A stretch of 64,000 nucleotides of DNA from Aculops lycopersici. Its lineage: Eukaryota > Arthropoda > Arachnida > Trombidiformes > Eriophyidae. A program made the position numbers and the translations under genes. Positions 22,646 through 33,638 of this stretch are shown here, in pieces. Positions within the stretch are counted from its first letter, which is position 1. Each line of letters begins with the position of its first letter. Under the pieces are notes generated by a model. It was given only the letters and a program-made list of their open reading frames with translations. It made no database searches and was not told the origin of the DNA. The stretch covers positions 7,217,433 through 7,281,432 of the forward strand of contig WNKI01000001.1 in the NCBI GenBank assembly GCA_015350385.1, written 5' to 3'.

Positions 22646-23749
22646 GAAAATAATAATACTTCAGTTAATCTACTCCAAGTTAATCAATGTATGCAAAGAA
22701 GAAGACACTTTCTATTGTTACATTGATCTTGAGCAACTATTTGGATCAAAATGATGAATATGAATTAGTACCAACTACTAAGCGCAAGACTAGCGGCCGG
22801 GTAGTGGAATTTGATTAAATCGACTCAATTTTATGATGCCATCTTGTCTACATAGCATACTCACTTGCACCACCTGTTGGAATTGTAATTGCGCTTGACG
22901 TGCTGGCTGGTGGCCACCAACTAGACTAGACACATACTACAAGTGCAACACACCTATTACAAACCTCCTCTCATACCCAAGTTCAGCATTCGACATTCAA
23001 CAGTCAGGAGAAACACTAGAATCTTGATTTTTTACTGGAAATGTACATCTACATACTTAGTGGCCGATTGGTTGCACTTGGCCTTAAAGCAAAGTAAAAA
23101 TTTATGCGTACTAATTAGAATGAACGAAAAAGAGAGTTAAATGTTGAATAAATATCCAAGCCTTTGATACTCAAATTGTCCTTCGTCTTACCATTTGCTG
23201 CGGCTGCCTCTTCGCGTGCATTGTATCTTGTACACTCTTACCTACACCTGTATAGTACACACGAACAGGTTAAGCGATTGGTGTATCTCACGATCGCACA
23301 GGTGAACGCGTTCACCTTAAACGTCATTTCTGCAGTTGTTGTTTCCATTTAGCTGCCTACAACAACCATGACGACAACCGATTGGTGGATCAGTCACCCG
23401 AAAAACGCAATTTCGTCGCCCCCTCCCGCCCAGAGGTGATTTTCAATTTGCATGAAAATCCCTTCCTCCATTCTAACTTGCATACGCTGACAAGTTTCTC
23501 CCATTGGCACGCTGACTCGGTGCTCTCGTTTTGTTTTAAAAATAAACGCGCTTGCCCAACCCTAAACAACCTGTTGCACCGCAACTCGCGACAATCAGTA
23601 TGACGCCGCTCGTGGCACCGCTACTTCGTCAACTGCATCATTATTAGCCTTGCTTGCTACCTGACAATCATCTGCTAACAATCGGTCCAAAACAACATTT
23701 GAGAAATTGGCATTCACAATTAGTTCTAGAAACTAATTGGATTAAAACC
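22646..23749. other. intergenic region
   Basis: Contains the 3' flank of the CRAL-TRIO gene (AATAAA at about 23143) and the promoter region of the next gene. A CCACCTGTTGG word lies at about 22869 and AACCTGTTGC at about 23569. No coding sequence is recognised. Confidence 0.5.
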
Positions 23750-24904
23750 ATGCATTTGTTCAGAATAAGCCAGTCGCTTGTGGCGCTAAGCTTACTGATG
23801 CTCGTCTTCTTGGAGATTAATGAAAATTTTGTCGACTCTTGCGGCGGCGGCGGAGGCAAAGGGGGTGGTAAAGGGTTTAAGAAAGGCAAGGGCGGCGGAT
23901 GGGGAGGTAAGAAGAAGGAGAAAAAGATGAAATTCAAGGTCAAGAGTTGGGGTGGAGGTGGCGGAAAGGTCAAGTCTAATGGGCCGATGGTTGGTAGTTC
24001 CCTCGGAACATCGACAGGTGGTTTCTCGACGCGCGAGGCAGTGTTTGGTCTGTTCAGGGGCGCCTCTCAGTATTTGGCAGATAAGCACGAGAAGCATCAA
24101 CAGACTAGAGCTTTGCGACCGGAACCAAGTTACTCGGTCGAGTCCAGGAGTCCAATTGTGGTGCCTCATCAACAACTTCGTGTTGATGCTCAACAACCAC
24201 CGGTTGAGCGTTACGTTGAGGTGCCCGTCTACATGCCTGTCCACGATGATCGCCGCGTTCCGACGAGTGCCTCTGCAGATTTGAGTTATGACTCGCCGTC
24301 GTTTAATCACCAGCAATCCTCAAGGAAAACGCCACAATTGAAAAGACAACAGGTTCCACTTGAAAAATATGATTACTACACAAACAACCAAAAGCAACAC
24401 TCACGGCAAGCGCATCAGATTTATCATAACGATATAGACAGTCTTGAGACGAAGGATCCAGAGGAGGAGCTGAACTATCGTCTAGCGCCAGCCGCTAGAC
24501 CATCGCAACTTGCTAACCCTCGGGCGATGCCAAGTCCGAGATTTCAGCGCTTCCCTTCGGGTAGTGCACAAATGGCATCGCATCGGCAGCAACAACAACA
24601 ACCTATAGTCCCAAGGCAACAGGTTGCTCATGAGTCATACTATCCGGAGTATCAAACAGAGAACGTGGTCCTTGGCGCTTATGATGACGTTGAGGACGAT
24701 TATTACATCCAGCCTCAGCGGAATTTGATTGCTCCACAGCCTCGACGAGTTCAGCCAGTTCCAAGGCGACAGCAGCCTCTGCAACAGGTGCCGCGGCATC
24801 AACCTGTTGTCCCGTCGAGACCATACGTGTGGGAGAGACAGTCACAGCCAGACCAACAACAGGAACAGCAAGACGGGGTACTCGACGACGAAACTGCTCA
24901 TTAG
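23750..24904 (+). CDS. secreted Gly/Lys-rich then Gln/Pro-rich protein
   Basis: The frame opens at 23654, but the ATG at 23750 is chosen because it begins a clear signal peptide (MHLFRISQSLVALSLLMLVFL). That gives 384 residues. The mature N-terminus is a Gly/Lys block with one Cys (SCGGGGGKGGGKGF; later KGKGGGWGGKK and KSWGGGGGKVK). A short region follows with AVFGLFRGASQYLADKHEKH. The rest is disordered and rich in Gln, Pro, Arg and Tyr, with a VERYVEVPVYMPV motif of a kind seen in cuticular and matrix proteins. No enzymatic domain is present. It is probably an extracellular structural, silk-like or cuticle-associated protein. It is followed by the convergent SMC4 gene, 392 bp away. Confidence 0.7.
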   Translation: MHLFRISQSLVALSLLMLVFLEINENFVDSCGGGGGKGGGKGFKKGKGGGWGGKKKEKKMKFKVKSWGGGGGKVKSNGPMVGSSLGTSTGGFSTREAVFGLFRGASQYLADKHEKHQQTRALRPEPSYSVESRSPIVVPHQQLRVDAQQPPVERYVEVPVYMPVHDDRRVPTSASADLSYDSPSFNHQQSSRKTPQLKRQQVPLEKYDYYTNNQKQHSRQAHQIYHNDIDSLETKDPEEELNYRLAPAARPSQLANPRAMPSPRFQRFPSGSAQMASHRQQQQQPIVPRQQVAHESYYPEYQTENVVLGAYDDVEDDYYIQPQRNLIAPQPRRVQPVPRRQQPLQQVPRHQPVVPSRPYVWERQSQPDQQQEQQDGVLDDETAH

Positions 24905-25296
24905 GAGCAACAATCTCGTTTGGGTCCGACTAGTCGAAGCGGCATTTCATCTCAAAGGCAATCTATTTATTAATCTGCTAGGCAACTAATGATCGAATGT
25001 TTTGATGTCAAATTTTCAAGAGTCACGAATGAGTAAAAGTGGAGATAGAATCTAGTGTTTGGAGGGAAGAGAATCATATCGGCAATCACATGACTTTTAA
25101 TCATATTCAAATAATGATTAGAATGTCTGAGGCCAATGAAGAGAAAAATCTATCGAGGTTAGAGAGGAGATTAGGAAGCAGCTAATAATAATCACAGCAG
25201 TTGAAATGTCATGGTCGTAAATTTGTCTTTATGGCTTGTTTTAAAACTTTCGCTAGTTTACTTCGTCGTTTTTACACTATCATAAGGCTCAACCAA
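24905..25296. other. short convergent 3' intergenic region
   Basis: Lies between the 3' ends of the secreted protein gene (plus) and SMC4 (minus). AT-rich, with no gene seen. Confidence 0.6.
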
Positions 25297-28200
25297 TTAA
25301 ACTAATGAGTAGGCTAACGATTTGGTCGAGTTGTAGGTCTTGTAAATGCCAATTAACCTATCGGAAAGTTCGTACATGTTGTTACGTAACGAAATAATTA
25401 GAAACTGTGTATTCTTCGTCCGTTCCTTGATATAATTGCCTACGATCGATACGTTTTTGAAGTCTAGGGCAGCGTCAATTTCATCCATGACGTAAAGGGG
25501 CGAGGGTTTGTAGTAATGAAGGGCAAAGATGAGAGCCAGAGACGAGAGAGTCTTCTCGCCGCCCGACAAGTTGGATATCCTCTTCCATGTTTTCTTGTTT
25601 GGCCTAACAGAGAAAGCGATTCCCTCCAAGAATGGATCTAAACTATCACAATACTCCAACTCAGCGTCACCACCAAGAGTGATCATGCGATACATTTCCT
25701 TAAGCTTCCTATTGATCACTTTGAATCCCTCCGAAAACTCTTGCATTCTCATATTCTTTACCCTCTCGTAAGCTTCACGATGCTCATCCCTACGCTTGGT
25801 CACGACTTCCATCTCTTTGGTCCTCTCAATATATAGAGCATGTTTTTGTTTAAACTCCTCAATTGCACCCAAATTTGGCTTGATCTTTTTGACCTCCCTG
25901 TCTAGATGCTCAATGGACTTTTGCAATTGAGCTATGTCCATTTGAGAGTCATTCTCTTGTTCCTCTTTAGCAACATCGTCATTTTCTTCCAAATCAACAC
26001 CCTCAAGAGTATTTGGTTTTAATTCACCGATAAGGTGGTCCCATCTCTTAACTTCGTTCTCCTTCTCGTCAACTTTCTTCTTTAGATTGTCAGCCTTGTG
26101 CTTGATGTCCAAGTTTGATGCTTGAAACTTGCTCTCGTCCTGCTTCAGTTCGCTCAATATGGCCATCTCCTCTTTAACCTTCTCGGCTAGAGCATTACGT
26201 TTCTCATTTAGTTCCTCGCTTTCCTTTTCGATATTCCCCAGTTCCTCCTTGATCTCGTGTCTCCTCTCTTTAAGCTGGGTCAATACCTCGTTACTTTCGC
26301 GGACCTCCTTCCTATACTGAGCCACCTTCTCTTGACACTTTTCAACGGTTCGGGCGACATTCTTCTTACCGGCCTCTGCCTTGGACATGGCGAAACTAAC
26401 CTCCTCCATATCCTTCTTAAGCTTGTTAACCTCCCTCTCTGCAGGTCCGACTTTGCCCGAGATTAAACTCTTGATTTGTTGGTCGACCTCTGCCACCTGT
26501 GTCTCAATGGCTCGCGCTTGTTCCTTGACTCTATCGTAGTTGTCTTGCAAATCTTCAATCTCGCCCTCGAGTTCCGTCACACGTTTAGGATCCGGCCTGA
26601 CCTTCTCCAATCTCACCTTCGATTCCTCAATCTCCTTCTCCAAACTCTTGACCATCTTACCTATTTCCTCGACTTCCATTTGGAATGTTGGTAGCTGAAA
26701 TTTGATAAACTCATTGTCCTTCTTTGCCTGAGCCGCATCCTGTTGAAGTCTATTACAAGCTGAAGTGATCTCGACCAGCTCGGATCTGAGTTCTCTTACT
26801 TCCCTCTCTAGTCTCTCTATATCCTCATCACTCATACCTGCAGCCAAAGATTGGCGCTTGTCGCTGGATGTAATGCGCATCTTTCCGGACACTGGACGAC
26901 CACCACCAGTCATGACACCGTAACTTCTGTAAATGTGGCCCTTCAATGTTACAACTGTCCATCCTCTTCCAGAGAAGGCAATCTTGTTAGCTAGTTCCGA
27001 GGTTTCCACCACTAAAGTATCACGTAATATATCCGAGAAAGCAGGTATAAAACGATCATCTTGAACCTCAATGAGATCTATCAACCGCTCGGCTGGCAAG
27101 TTGAAGTCAAAGTCCGCGTGTCTATACTTTTGTTTTTGATCTAATGCCGAAAATGTTGCCTGACCAATGTTGTTCTTTTTGAGGAAATCGATACATTGGC
27201 TGCTAGTCTGGGGACAATCCGTTAGGATCTTATCAAGTGCGCCGCCTGCAATGGTCGAGATGGCGACATCATACTTGCGATCAATGGTTGCTAAATCACC
27301 AAGGCGACCAAAGATACCAGGTATGGCGCCCGATCTCTTTTGTTCCATTATTCGCGTCAATACTCGATTTCTAGACTCCTTGTCGCGAACCAAACTCTTG
27401 GCATCCATGAGTATTTGGTTTTCCTGATTTAGTTTAGCCTCAAGTTCTTTCCTCTTTACCTCGAGCTCTTTTGCCATCTTCAAGTTAGCCTCAATACGAC
27501 GCTCACTTTCTGGGAGGTCTGATGTACAGCCCTCGACTAGTTTCTTTTTCTCATCCAATTTTGTCAGGTTACTCCTGAGATCTGATTCCAGTGATAAAAG
27601 TTTCGATTTTTCTTGACGCTCTGTTAGTAAATATTGATCAAGGTCAGATCTCTTGAGATCTAGTGATGCTTTGGCATCGTTAATTGACTTTTGCATAGCC
27701 ATCAATTCAGTTTCATACTTCTCCCTAGTGTCACGTAGTGGCTTCAAGTCACCCTCTAGAGATCCTCTTTGTTTAGCCAGCTCTTCTTCAGCTTTTGTCA
27801 GTTCATTCTTCATCTGTTCATGTTTTTTTTGGTTCTCTTCTAGTTGACCTTCTAGGATCGGCAGTTGTTCTAACGCTTCTTTAAGCATCGCTTCAACTCC
27901 AGTCTTATCGGCCAATATCTTTTTACCTTTCTCGAAGGTGTTGGTATTCTTGCAACGATTTTGTTCTCCTTCCTTCTCTAAAGCTTTTTGTCTTTCATTG
28001 ACACCCTCTAGCTCTTTGCTGATAGCCTGAAATTGAGCATTTATCTCATCACACTCTTTTTGTTTCAGTTCCTGTTTCTCCTTTATCTCGGTCAAGCCCT
28101 TCATTGCTTCCTCGAGAACAGTTTGTGCCTGACTAAACTCCTCTTTAACCTGGTTCAGGACACCGACAGATTTTTGTTTTTGCTTTCCATAGAGAGTCGC

Positions 28201-29097
28201 CTGTTTTTGAATCAGCTTGTTCTCTAACCTGAGGTAAGTGATGGCCTCATTCTTGACTGTCTCTAAGGATTCTTTCTCCTTTTGGACGAGCTTACATCGG
28301 TTGATCTTTTCTGCACGAAGCTCATTGAGCTCATTAACACGCTCGTTGATCTTTTCCAATGGTTCCTTCAATCTTGTGGTTCCAATAATGTCCTCGAGAA
28401 ACTCTAGCATACCCGATTCCCCATCACTTTCAGCTTTCGGTTTCATAAGGGAAATCTGCTCAACTTCTCCTTGAAGAATCAAAAACCGATTATATCTGAG
28501 ATCAACTCCATGGGATTGAAGACGATTGGATACCTCTTTGAATTGAACCCTGCGATCGTCAATACAGTAATATGAAGAGTTATCCTTGTGCGCAGTTCGG
28601 GAGATGGTAAATTCAGAGCCATCGATGATGTCCATCTGGTCTTCAATCTTATCATAGATGGAGGCAAAGAAAACTTTCACTGAGCAAGAGGTGCAATCTG
28701 GATAGGTGTCTGAATTGTGGATGAGGAGCGACAATTTCTTGAGTCTCAACTTCTGGGCTCGATAACCAAAGACGAATAACATGGCATCGATAACATTGGA
28801 TTTGCCGCTTCCATTTGGTCCCACGATGGAGGTGAAACATTTGTGGAATGGACCTAGAATTTGAGTTCTACCGTACGATTTGAAGTTGTGGATCTCGATC
28901 TTTGTAATGACCAAACGTCGGCCATCTTGAATACCAAGGGGCTTTGGTGGAGGTGGGATGTAAATATCTTCGCAAACCTTGTCACCACCCTCTTCAACCT
29001 CATAATCGTCTTCCTCGGTGCAATCTGGATCAACTGGTGCTGGTGGTGCTGGTGGTTGTGGGGATGGTGGTGCCATTGGGTGGTCAGCGACAGGCAT
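25297..29097 (-). CDS. SMC4: condensin subunit SMC4
   Basis: 1266 codons in one exon, the usual SMC4 length. SMC4 pairs with SMC2 as the ATPase core of condensin, which compacts mitotic chromosomes. The acidic/Pro-rich N-terminal extension (1-60) precedes RLVITKIEIHNFKSYG. Walker A is GPNGSGKS at 93-100, followed by NVIDAMLFVFG and SLLIHNSD. Long heptad coiled coils flank the hinge (GAIPGIFGRLGDLATID to YGVMTGGGRP, middle of the protein). The C-terminal head has signature LSGGEK from 1177 and Walker B LYVMDEIDAALD with catalytic E1206. All ATPase motifs are intact. The ATG at 29095-29097 sits just before the N-terminal extension. Confidence 0.97.
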   Translation of the reverse strand: MPVADHPMAPPSPQPPAPPAPVDPDCTEEDDYEVEEGGDKVCEDIYIPPPPKPLGIQDGRRLVITKIEIHNFKSYGRTQILGPFHKCFTSIVGPNGSGKSNVIDAMLFVFGYRAQKLRLKKLSLLIHNSDTYPDCTSCSVKVFFASIYDKIEDQMDIIDGSEFTISRTAHKDNSSYYCIDDRRVQFKEVSNRLQSHGVDLRYNRFLILQGEVEQISLMKPKAESDGESGMLEFLEDIIGTTRLKEPLEKINERVNELNELRAEKINRCKLVQKEKESLETVKNEAITYLRLENKLIQKQATLYGKQKQKSVGVLNQVKEEFSQAQTVLEEAMKGLTEIKEKQELKQKECDEINAQFQAISKELEGVNERQKALEKEGEQNRCKNTNTFEKGKKILADKTGVEAMLKEALEQLPILEGQLEENQKKHEQMKNELTKAEEELAKQRGSLEGDLKPLRDTREKYETELMAMQKSINDAKASLDLKRSDLDQYLLTERQEKSKLLSLESDLRSNLTKLDEKKKLVEGCTSDLPESERRIEANLKMAKELEVKRKELEAKLNQENQILMDAKSLVRDKESRNRVLTRIMEQKRSGAIPGIFGRLGDLATIDRKYDVAISTIAGGALDKILTDCPQTSSQCIDFLKKNNIGQATFSALDQKQKYRHADFDFNLPAERLIDLIEVQDDRFIPAFSDILRDTLVVETSELANKIAFSGRGWTVVTLKGHIYRSYGVMTGGGRPVSGKMRITSSDKRQSLAAGMSDEDIERLEREVRELRSELVEITSACNRLQQDAAQAKKDNEFIKFQLPTFQMEVEEIGKMVKSLEKEIEESKVRLEKVRPDPKRVTELEGEIEDLQDNYDRVKEQARAIETQVAEVDQQIKSLISGKVGPAEREVNKLKKDMEEVSFAMSKAEAGKKNVARTVEKCQEKVAQYRKEVRESNEVLTQLKERRHEIKEELGNIEKESEELNEKRNALAEKVKEEMAILSELKQDESKFQASNLDIKHKADNLKKKVDEKENEVKRWDHLIGELKPNTLEGVDLEENDDVAKEEQENDSQMDIAQLQKSIEHLDREVKKIKPNLGAIEEFKQKHALYIERTKEMEVVTKRRDEHREAYERVKNMRMQEFSEGFKVINRKLKEMYRMITLGGDAELEYCDSLDPFLEGIAFSVRPNKKTWKRISNLSGGEKTLSSLALIFALHYYKPSPLYVMDEIDAALDFKNVSIVGNYIKERTKNTQFLIISLRNNMYELSDRLIGIYKTYNSTKSLAYSLV

Positions 29098-30519
29098 TAT
29101 ATACTGTAATGGATATGGTATAAAATATTATCTAATAGTATGATGAAAGAATTGTCATGGAGATGGATGATTCGTTGGCACTTGCAAAACGTAAACACAG
29201 ATTCGCTATCTTTTTGGCGCAAAAATCCTCAACGTAGAGTGCGCAACGGTTTTCTTTTTTCTTATCGAGCGCGTAGCACACGTGTGGCACAGGGCCGAGC
29301 TGGTCATTGCTATCGCTCACAACATTGTCGGTACATTCTACACATACCCTGTGTACGTCATTGGCGTATTAGGTTACAAATAACTAACCCTTTGATAGTC
29401 TCGCGGACACTCGATTCATACAGCTTGGCCTACCATTGAGTTAAGCCGTCAATTTCACTGGAGGAAGTCTACCTGAACTTTGAGGTCTGAAAATCGCGTC
29501 AACTGAGGTCACCTCTTTTCCTTTCCCCCGACGCCGTTTGTCACTTTTACCTTTCGAAGAAGTTTGACATGCAACATGCATCTGAGTTGCACAATGGACT
29601 CGAATCAGATACAAATAAGAACGTCAATGATTGAGAAACAAGATAACATATTTATATTGATTGTTTGAAAAGTATTCTCTTCTCAGTCAACTTGGACGTT
29701 GTTTTCATCCTCAAGAAGCTTTCTCTCGAGTGAATCGTTCATAGCATGTATGTTTCGTGTAATTTGAGATCAATTTCGAATTACTTGAAGCAACCTGTTT
29801 CTATGGCCCGGCCGTCGAGACGTGTGAATCTAAAGCTAAATCCTTACTATTAGATGGTTCTATAATGGATGGAACTGGATAATCGTCCACCTCGACACTT
29901 TCAGTTTGAGTCGCTATATCGGTCACATCTATGGCATTAAAACCGCATGAGATTCTGACTCCCTCGAAAGATCTACTTGCCTCCCCTTTGAACCCAAAAA
30001 TTTGGCTTAGGAATATCGAGATGATGACTTTTCCGGGAAAAGACACTTGTTAGTGTTGAAACAGTCACAAGATCGTTGATAAATTTTATTGGAAAAGTCT
30101 AAACAATCGAACAAAAGAAGCGACGGAACTTACTCTAGCTAGTTGCGATACTTATACATATTGGTGCATGCCTTTTCAAACCCTGTGGTGTGGAGATCAA
30201 ACGGTTTCATGCAGGCGGTTCGCACGAAAGGGTGGCAGAGATAAATTAGGCGCCAAAATATGCGTCGCTACCTAGCACACCTTTAGACTAGGATTCTTCT
30301 TATGTCCGACTTGAGAAGTCTTGACTCGAGACTGTCGAGTTATCTACTATACGCCGGCTCACATTGGACATCAATACATGAGATTGAGCGAGCTGAAAAT
30401 TGAATACACTCCCACCTAATAACCGGTCATCCTGACATTCAATACCATCACAACACCCAAGGTAGTTGAGGAAGAAGCATATGGTGAGAGACACACATCT
30501 CTTGAAGTTTATTATTCAA
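29098..30519. other. intergenic region with unplaced minus-strand open frames
   Basis: Holds the SMC4 promoter and the very short USP39 3' end. On the minus strand, 29801-30046 is open and looks codon-like (ending VDDYPVPSIIEPSNSKD). A short frame at 30139-30210 (MKPFDLHTTGFEKACTNMYK) extends upstream without stop to about 30267. A frame at 30300-30494 opens with GTG. A GA|GTAAGTT donor-like site lies near 30131. These could be exons of a small minus-strand gene between USP39 and SMC4, but no in-frame splice model was convincing. Confidence 0.25.
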
Positions 30520-32085
30520 TTAGTCTTTCAATTCCCATATTTGGATGTACGACTCACTTAAGGTTACTAGGGTTGTGTCTAACATTTCTGTAACATAGAG
30601 ATCTTGCATTTCAAACCACTTTCCAGTTCCGCGGTGCAAAATGTGAACTCGGTATGTTCCCTTGCCAGCATCCGGTTCGCCATCATGTACTATATTGGCA
30701 ATGAGAGTGTAATTATATAACTTTTCTTTAGTATCACTATGTTGATCGTCTTTCATCTTGTCCTTTGCTAAATAGGGTGTCATGTTAAGATTATCAATGT
30801 TGAAGTCAATCAAATGCGTATTCTTTTCTGTGAAAAAAGTATTTTTAGTAAATCGCTTGTAGTACAAAATCAGGTATTGTGGGAGCTTAAGTATCCTGTA
30901 TCTCTTGATTGAAGACTCCTTGAAGCTTCTGAATTCATGCAGCTTCTTTCCATCAAATTTGTTCAACATCTCGTACACATTTATCCTCGGCCTAATTACT
31001 CGACCCTTCTGATCCTTCTTGGGAAACAAAGGCATCGATGGGAGATCTAAGGTGAGAAATAGAAAGCTAGTTACATCGACCGTTTCCTCGGGCGCTGGAA
31101 TCAATTCTGGTTCACCTGTCGACAATACTGGAGCCGCGACATTCGGTAACAGTAATCTTGTAAGTACTTCAATTTTACCTTGAAATGTTCTCGTGATTAT
31201 TGAACTCTTCTCACGTTTTGGCCCCAATAGGGAGTTTAGTAGCCAACCTAAGAATACGATTGGATCACTTTGTTTTGTGAACTCAAATCGCTTCTTGGTG
31301 GTTAAGACAATTGCTTGTAGCATCTCGTGGGGCGATACGTGGGTCTTAAAGTTCCTTGGATTCCATAACTTACGTATCAGCTCACCAAATCTTTGTCTCA
31401 GAAGGTACCTCTCGTCTGTGGTTTTTGTTGATATATTGCTAGACTCTAATAGAAAGTAGTTTCTTAAAGGTATCACATGACTAAGAGCCTGAAATATCAC
31501 ATTACAGTAGTCGTTGTATTTGAGATTGTTTAATCCGACAATCCCAGGGTAGTATTCTCTACCGTCGTAAGCTTTTGCTGGCTCTGTTGAAGTATCAAAT
31601 CTTTCTACATCCTCTTTGGTGAATGTAGGTTTGAGAACATATAGTATATCATCCAAGGATGGGTCATTGATTTCGTAGTTGTCTGGAAGACAGTAAAATT
31701 TGAGTGTTTCTAGATTGAGGTATATGTGGTGAGATTCGTGGACTGAATGGATGAAGGCATGTGTCGATTTGCCTCGCCCTTGGAAGTATTTTCCACAAAC
31801 TAAGCAAGCGTAGACATTAACTTTAGAAAGAGATACGCTACACAATTTTTCAAAGTCAAAGTCTAGAGCCTTCCGATCAATTGTATCCAGGTATGAAATA
31901 CTCTCTGGTGCTACTGCGGCAGTAGCTTTCTCCAACACATCGCCCAGGTCATCTTTTGATATCGCTATAACGTCATCTTTATCTGTCACAACTTTATCTA
32001 GCGAACTAGAATCATTAGATTCTTCTTTATCTCTCGAATTATCCATATCCTGAGATCCATTTATTTTTGATTGGCCCTTCGACAT
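30520..32085 (-). CDS. USP39: USP39/Sad1, spliceosomal inactive ubiquitin-specific protease
   Basis: 521 codons, intronless. USP39 is a U4/U6.U5 tri-snRNP factor needed for spliceosome assembly. It has a ZnF-UBP domain and a USP fold that lacks catalytic residues. Seen here: an acidic Ser/Asp-rich N-terminus (1-65); SYLDTIDRKALDFDFEKLC; then ACLVCGKYFQGRG, HAFIHS, LETLKFYCLPDNYEI and VLKPTFT (ZnF-UBP, about 65-165). The USP domain starts at YYPGIVGLNNLKYNDYCN, where the catalytic Cys position is Asp, as in other USP39 proteins. Later segments RFGELIRKLWNPRNFK, VSPHEML, KRFTKNTFFTEKN, ANIVHDGEP and TLSESYIQIWELKD follow the family closely. An AATAAA starts 7 nt past the stop (30508-30513). Divergent from LEPROT. 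Confidence 0.95.
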   Translation of the reverse strand: MSKGQSKINGSQDMDNSRDKEESNDSSSLDKVVTDKDDVIAISKDDLGDVLEKATAAVAPESISYLDTIDRKALDFDFEKLCSVSLSKVNVYACLVCGKYFQGRGKSTHAFIHSVHESHHIYLNLETLKFYCLPDNYEINDPSLDDILYVLKPTFTKEDVERFDTSTEPAKAYDGREYYPGIVGLNNLKYNDYCNVIFQALSHVIPLRNYFLLESSNISTKTTDERYLLRQRFGELIRKLWNPRNFKTHVSPHEMLQAIVLTTKKRFEFTKQSDPIVFLGWLLNSLLGPKREKSSIITRTFQGKIEVLTRLLLPNVAAPVLSTGEPELIPAPEETVDVTSFLFLTLDLPSMPLFPKKDQKGRVIRPRINVYEMLNKFDGKKLHEFRSFKESSIKRYRILKLPQYLILYYKRFTKNTFFTEKNTHLIDFNIDNLNMTPYLAKDKMKDDQHSDTKEKLYNYTLIANIVHDGEPDAGKGTYRVHILHRGTGKWFEMQDLYVTEMLDTTLVTLSESYIQIWELKD

Positions 32086-32984
32086 GGATGATCAATGACA
32101 ATTAAACCTAGATATGCCTGCTGAGAGTCAGGTTATGTCGCACGTGTCTGTTTGAAGTCTAGTCTGTTAGATTACGAGATAATAGTGTCGAAACGAAAAG
32201 TGAATATGTTAATCAACCTGATCGATAGGCAGATCCTTATTTTTAGATAATAGGGTTTTTGTTGAATGCAAACAAGGATAATTGTTACTCCGAGATCGTG
32301 GAGAAGTCGCGGTTTGTTTATCTGAGTTTTGCAAGCGCAAAGCAAAACAAGGGGTAAATCTCACGACCAGTCTTTCTGTGGTTAAGTTTGATCTCGCACT
32401 TGTCAGCAACAAAATGGGGAGACTCTTGTAAATACTGTCGGTGTCCTGGTGCTTTGCTGGTTCGAATATTTCGATACACAATCATAGACCACAAGATTTT
32501 GTTCTGCAATGTTTCATTTTCTTTTTTTCCCCATCCAAGGAATGGCGACTAATGGACTGTGTATCCGGATGTTAGTTATTTGTCCTGATGAGCTCTTCTC
32601 AACCTCTATAGATTCCACACTTGCTAATAGTTATCATGTAGTAAATGAATTTGGAAGTACGATTTCGAAGGGTAACCTGCTTTGACGAAAAATAACAAGA
32701 TTCATAACATGGCCGGCTTTTTGTTCGTTTAGGGGCGCAAGGTTTTCCAATGACTTTAGCGCATAGAATTCTAGCGATGAGCGAACGTAAACACATGGTA
32801 GGCGAACGTATATTTCATCTGAATAGTTCGAAAACTCGACTCCCCGATGACCAAGTGACTATATCTGACCCTTGACAAGAGGCAATATTTTTCGATTGCA
32901 TTCTATCATATTACAAAGCTCTGGTGGATAACTATCAACTAACACAATTGAGCAATTATTGGAAGTAAACACAGAATCTAGCAG
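32086..32984. promoter_or_regulatory. divergent promoter region USP39 / LEPROT
   Basis: 900 bp between two divergent start codons. No coding sequence was seen. It presumably holds both core promoters, but no clear TATA or initiator pair was identified. Confidence 0.4.
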
Positions 32985-33638
32985 AATGGCTGGGGTTAGA
33001 AGGTAAGTTCTTATCGAATAAAACAACAGTAACTACAAACTACTGAGAACGCGCAGCCAAACTTTCACCCATCTGTGGGTTTATATATCATCATAGTTAC
33101 TAATTATATTCACCTAAACTACCATCTATCTTGTTTAAAGCCTCGTAGGGTTGGGCTTGGCTGGAACAGCTGGAATGTCACTTCTTATTCTGGCTTGCAC
33201 ATTACATGGTCAGAATTGGTGGCCAGCAGTTGTGACAATATTCTACCTTCTAGTACCATTGCCGATTCTTGTTTCGAGACCATTATCAGATCAAAGTGGC
33301 TTCGAAAGCCAGAGTAATCCAGCCAAGGAGTGGGCATACTTTATAACCACCGGTATTGTCATAAGCGCTCTTGCTTTACCTATTGTGCTGTGTCGAGTTG
33401 ATACGGTAAGTGTAATTAGTTACATGAATAACAGCTGATATCGTTTGCAATCGTAGCTAAAGCCTTCTAACATTTTTAACCGACCAATCACCCCTGCTTA
33501 AAACTCGACATCAACCACCAGATCGAACCAGCGGCAACTGTATTATCACTGACCAGTTCGGTGTTTTTCTTCTCAACAATATTTGCCTTCTTTGTTGTAT
33601 TTCAATCAGATGACAGCTACGTTGGTGGAGCATTTTGA
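32985..33638 (+). CDS. LEPROT: LEPROT/VPS55 family endosomal membrane protein
   Basis: Three exons: 32985-33001 (17 nt, MAGVR, donor AAG|GTAAGT), 33141-33405 (acceptor TTTAAAG, donor ACG|GTAAGT) and 33522-33638 (acceptor CCACCAG). They join in frame to about 132 residues, the family length. Four hydrophobic helices: SLVGLGLAGTAGMSLLILAC; WWPAVVTIFYLLVPLPILVS; EWAYFITTGIVISALALPIV; and TVLSLTSSVFFFSTIFAFFV. The family hallmark PLPILV and WAYFITTGIV segments are present, and the tail DDSYVGGAF matches the acidic C-terminus. VPS55 proteins act with VPS68 in late endosome to vacuole/lysosome sorting and in receptor surface levels. A plus-strand AATAAA lies at about 33812. Confidence 0.93.
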
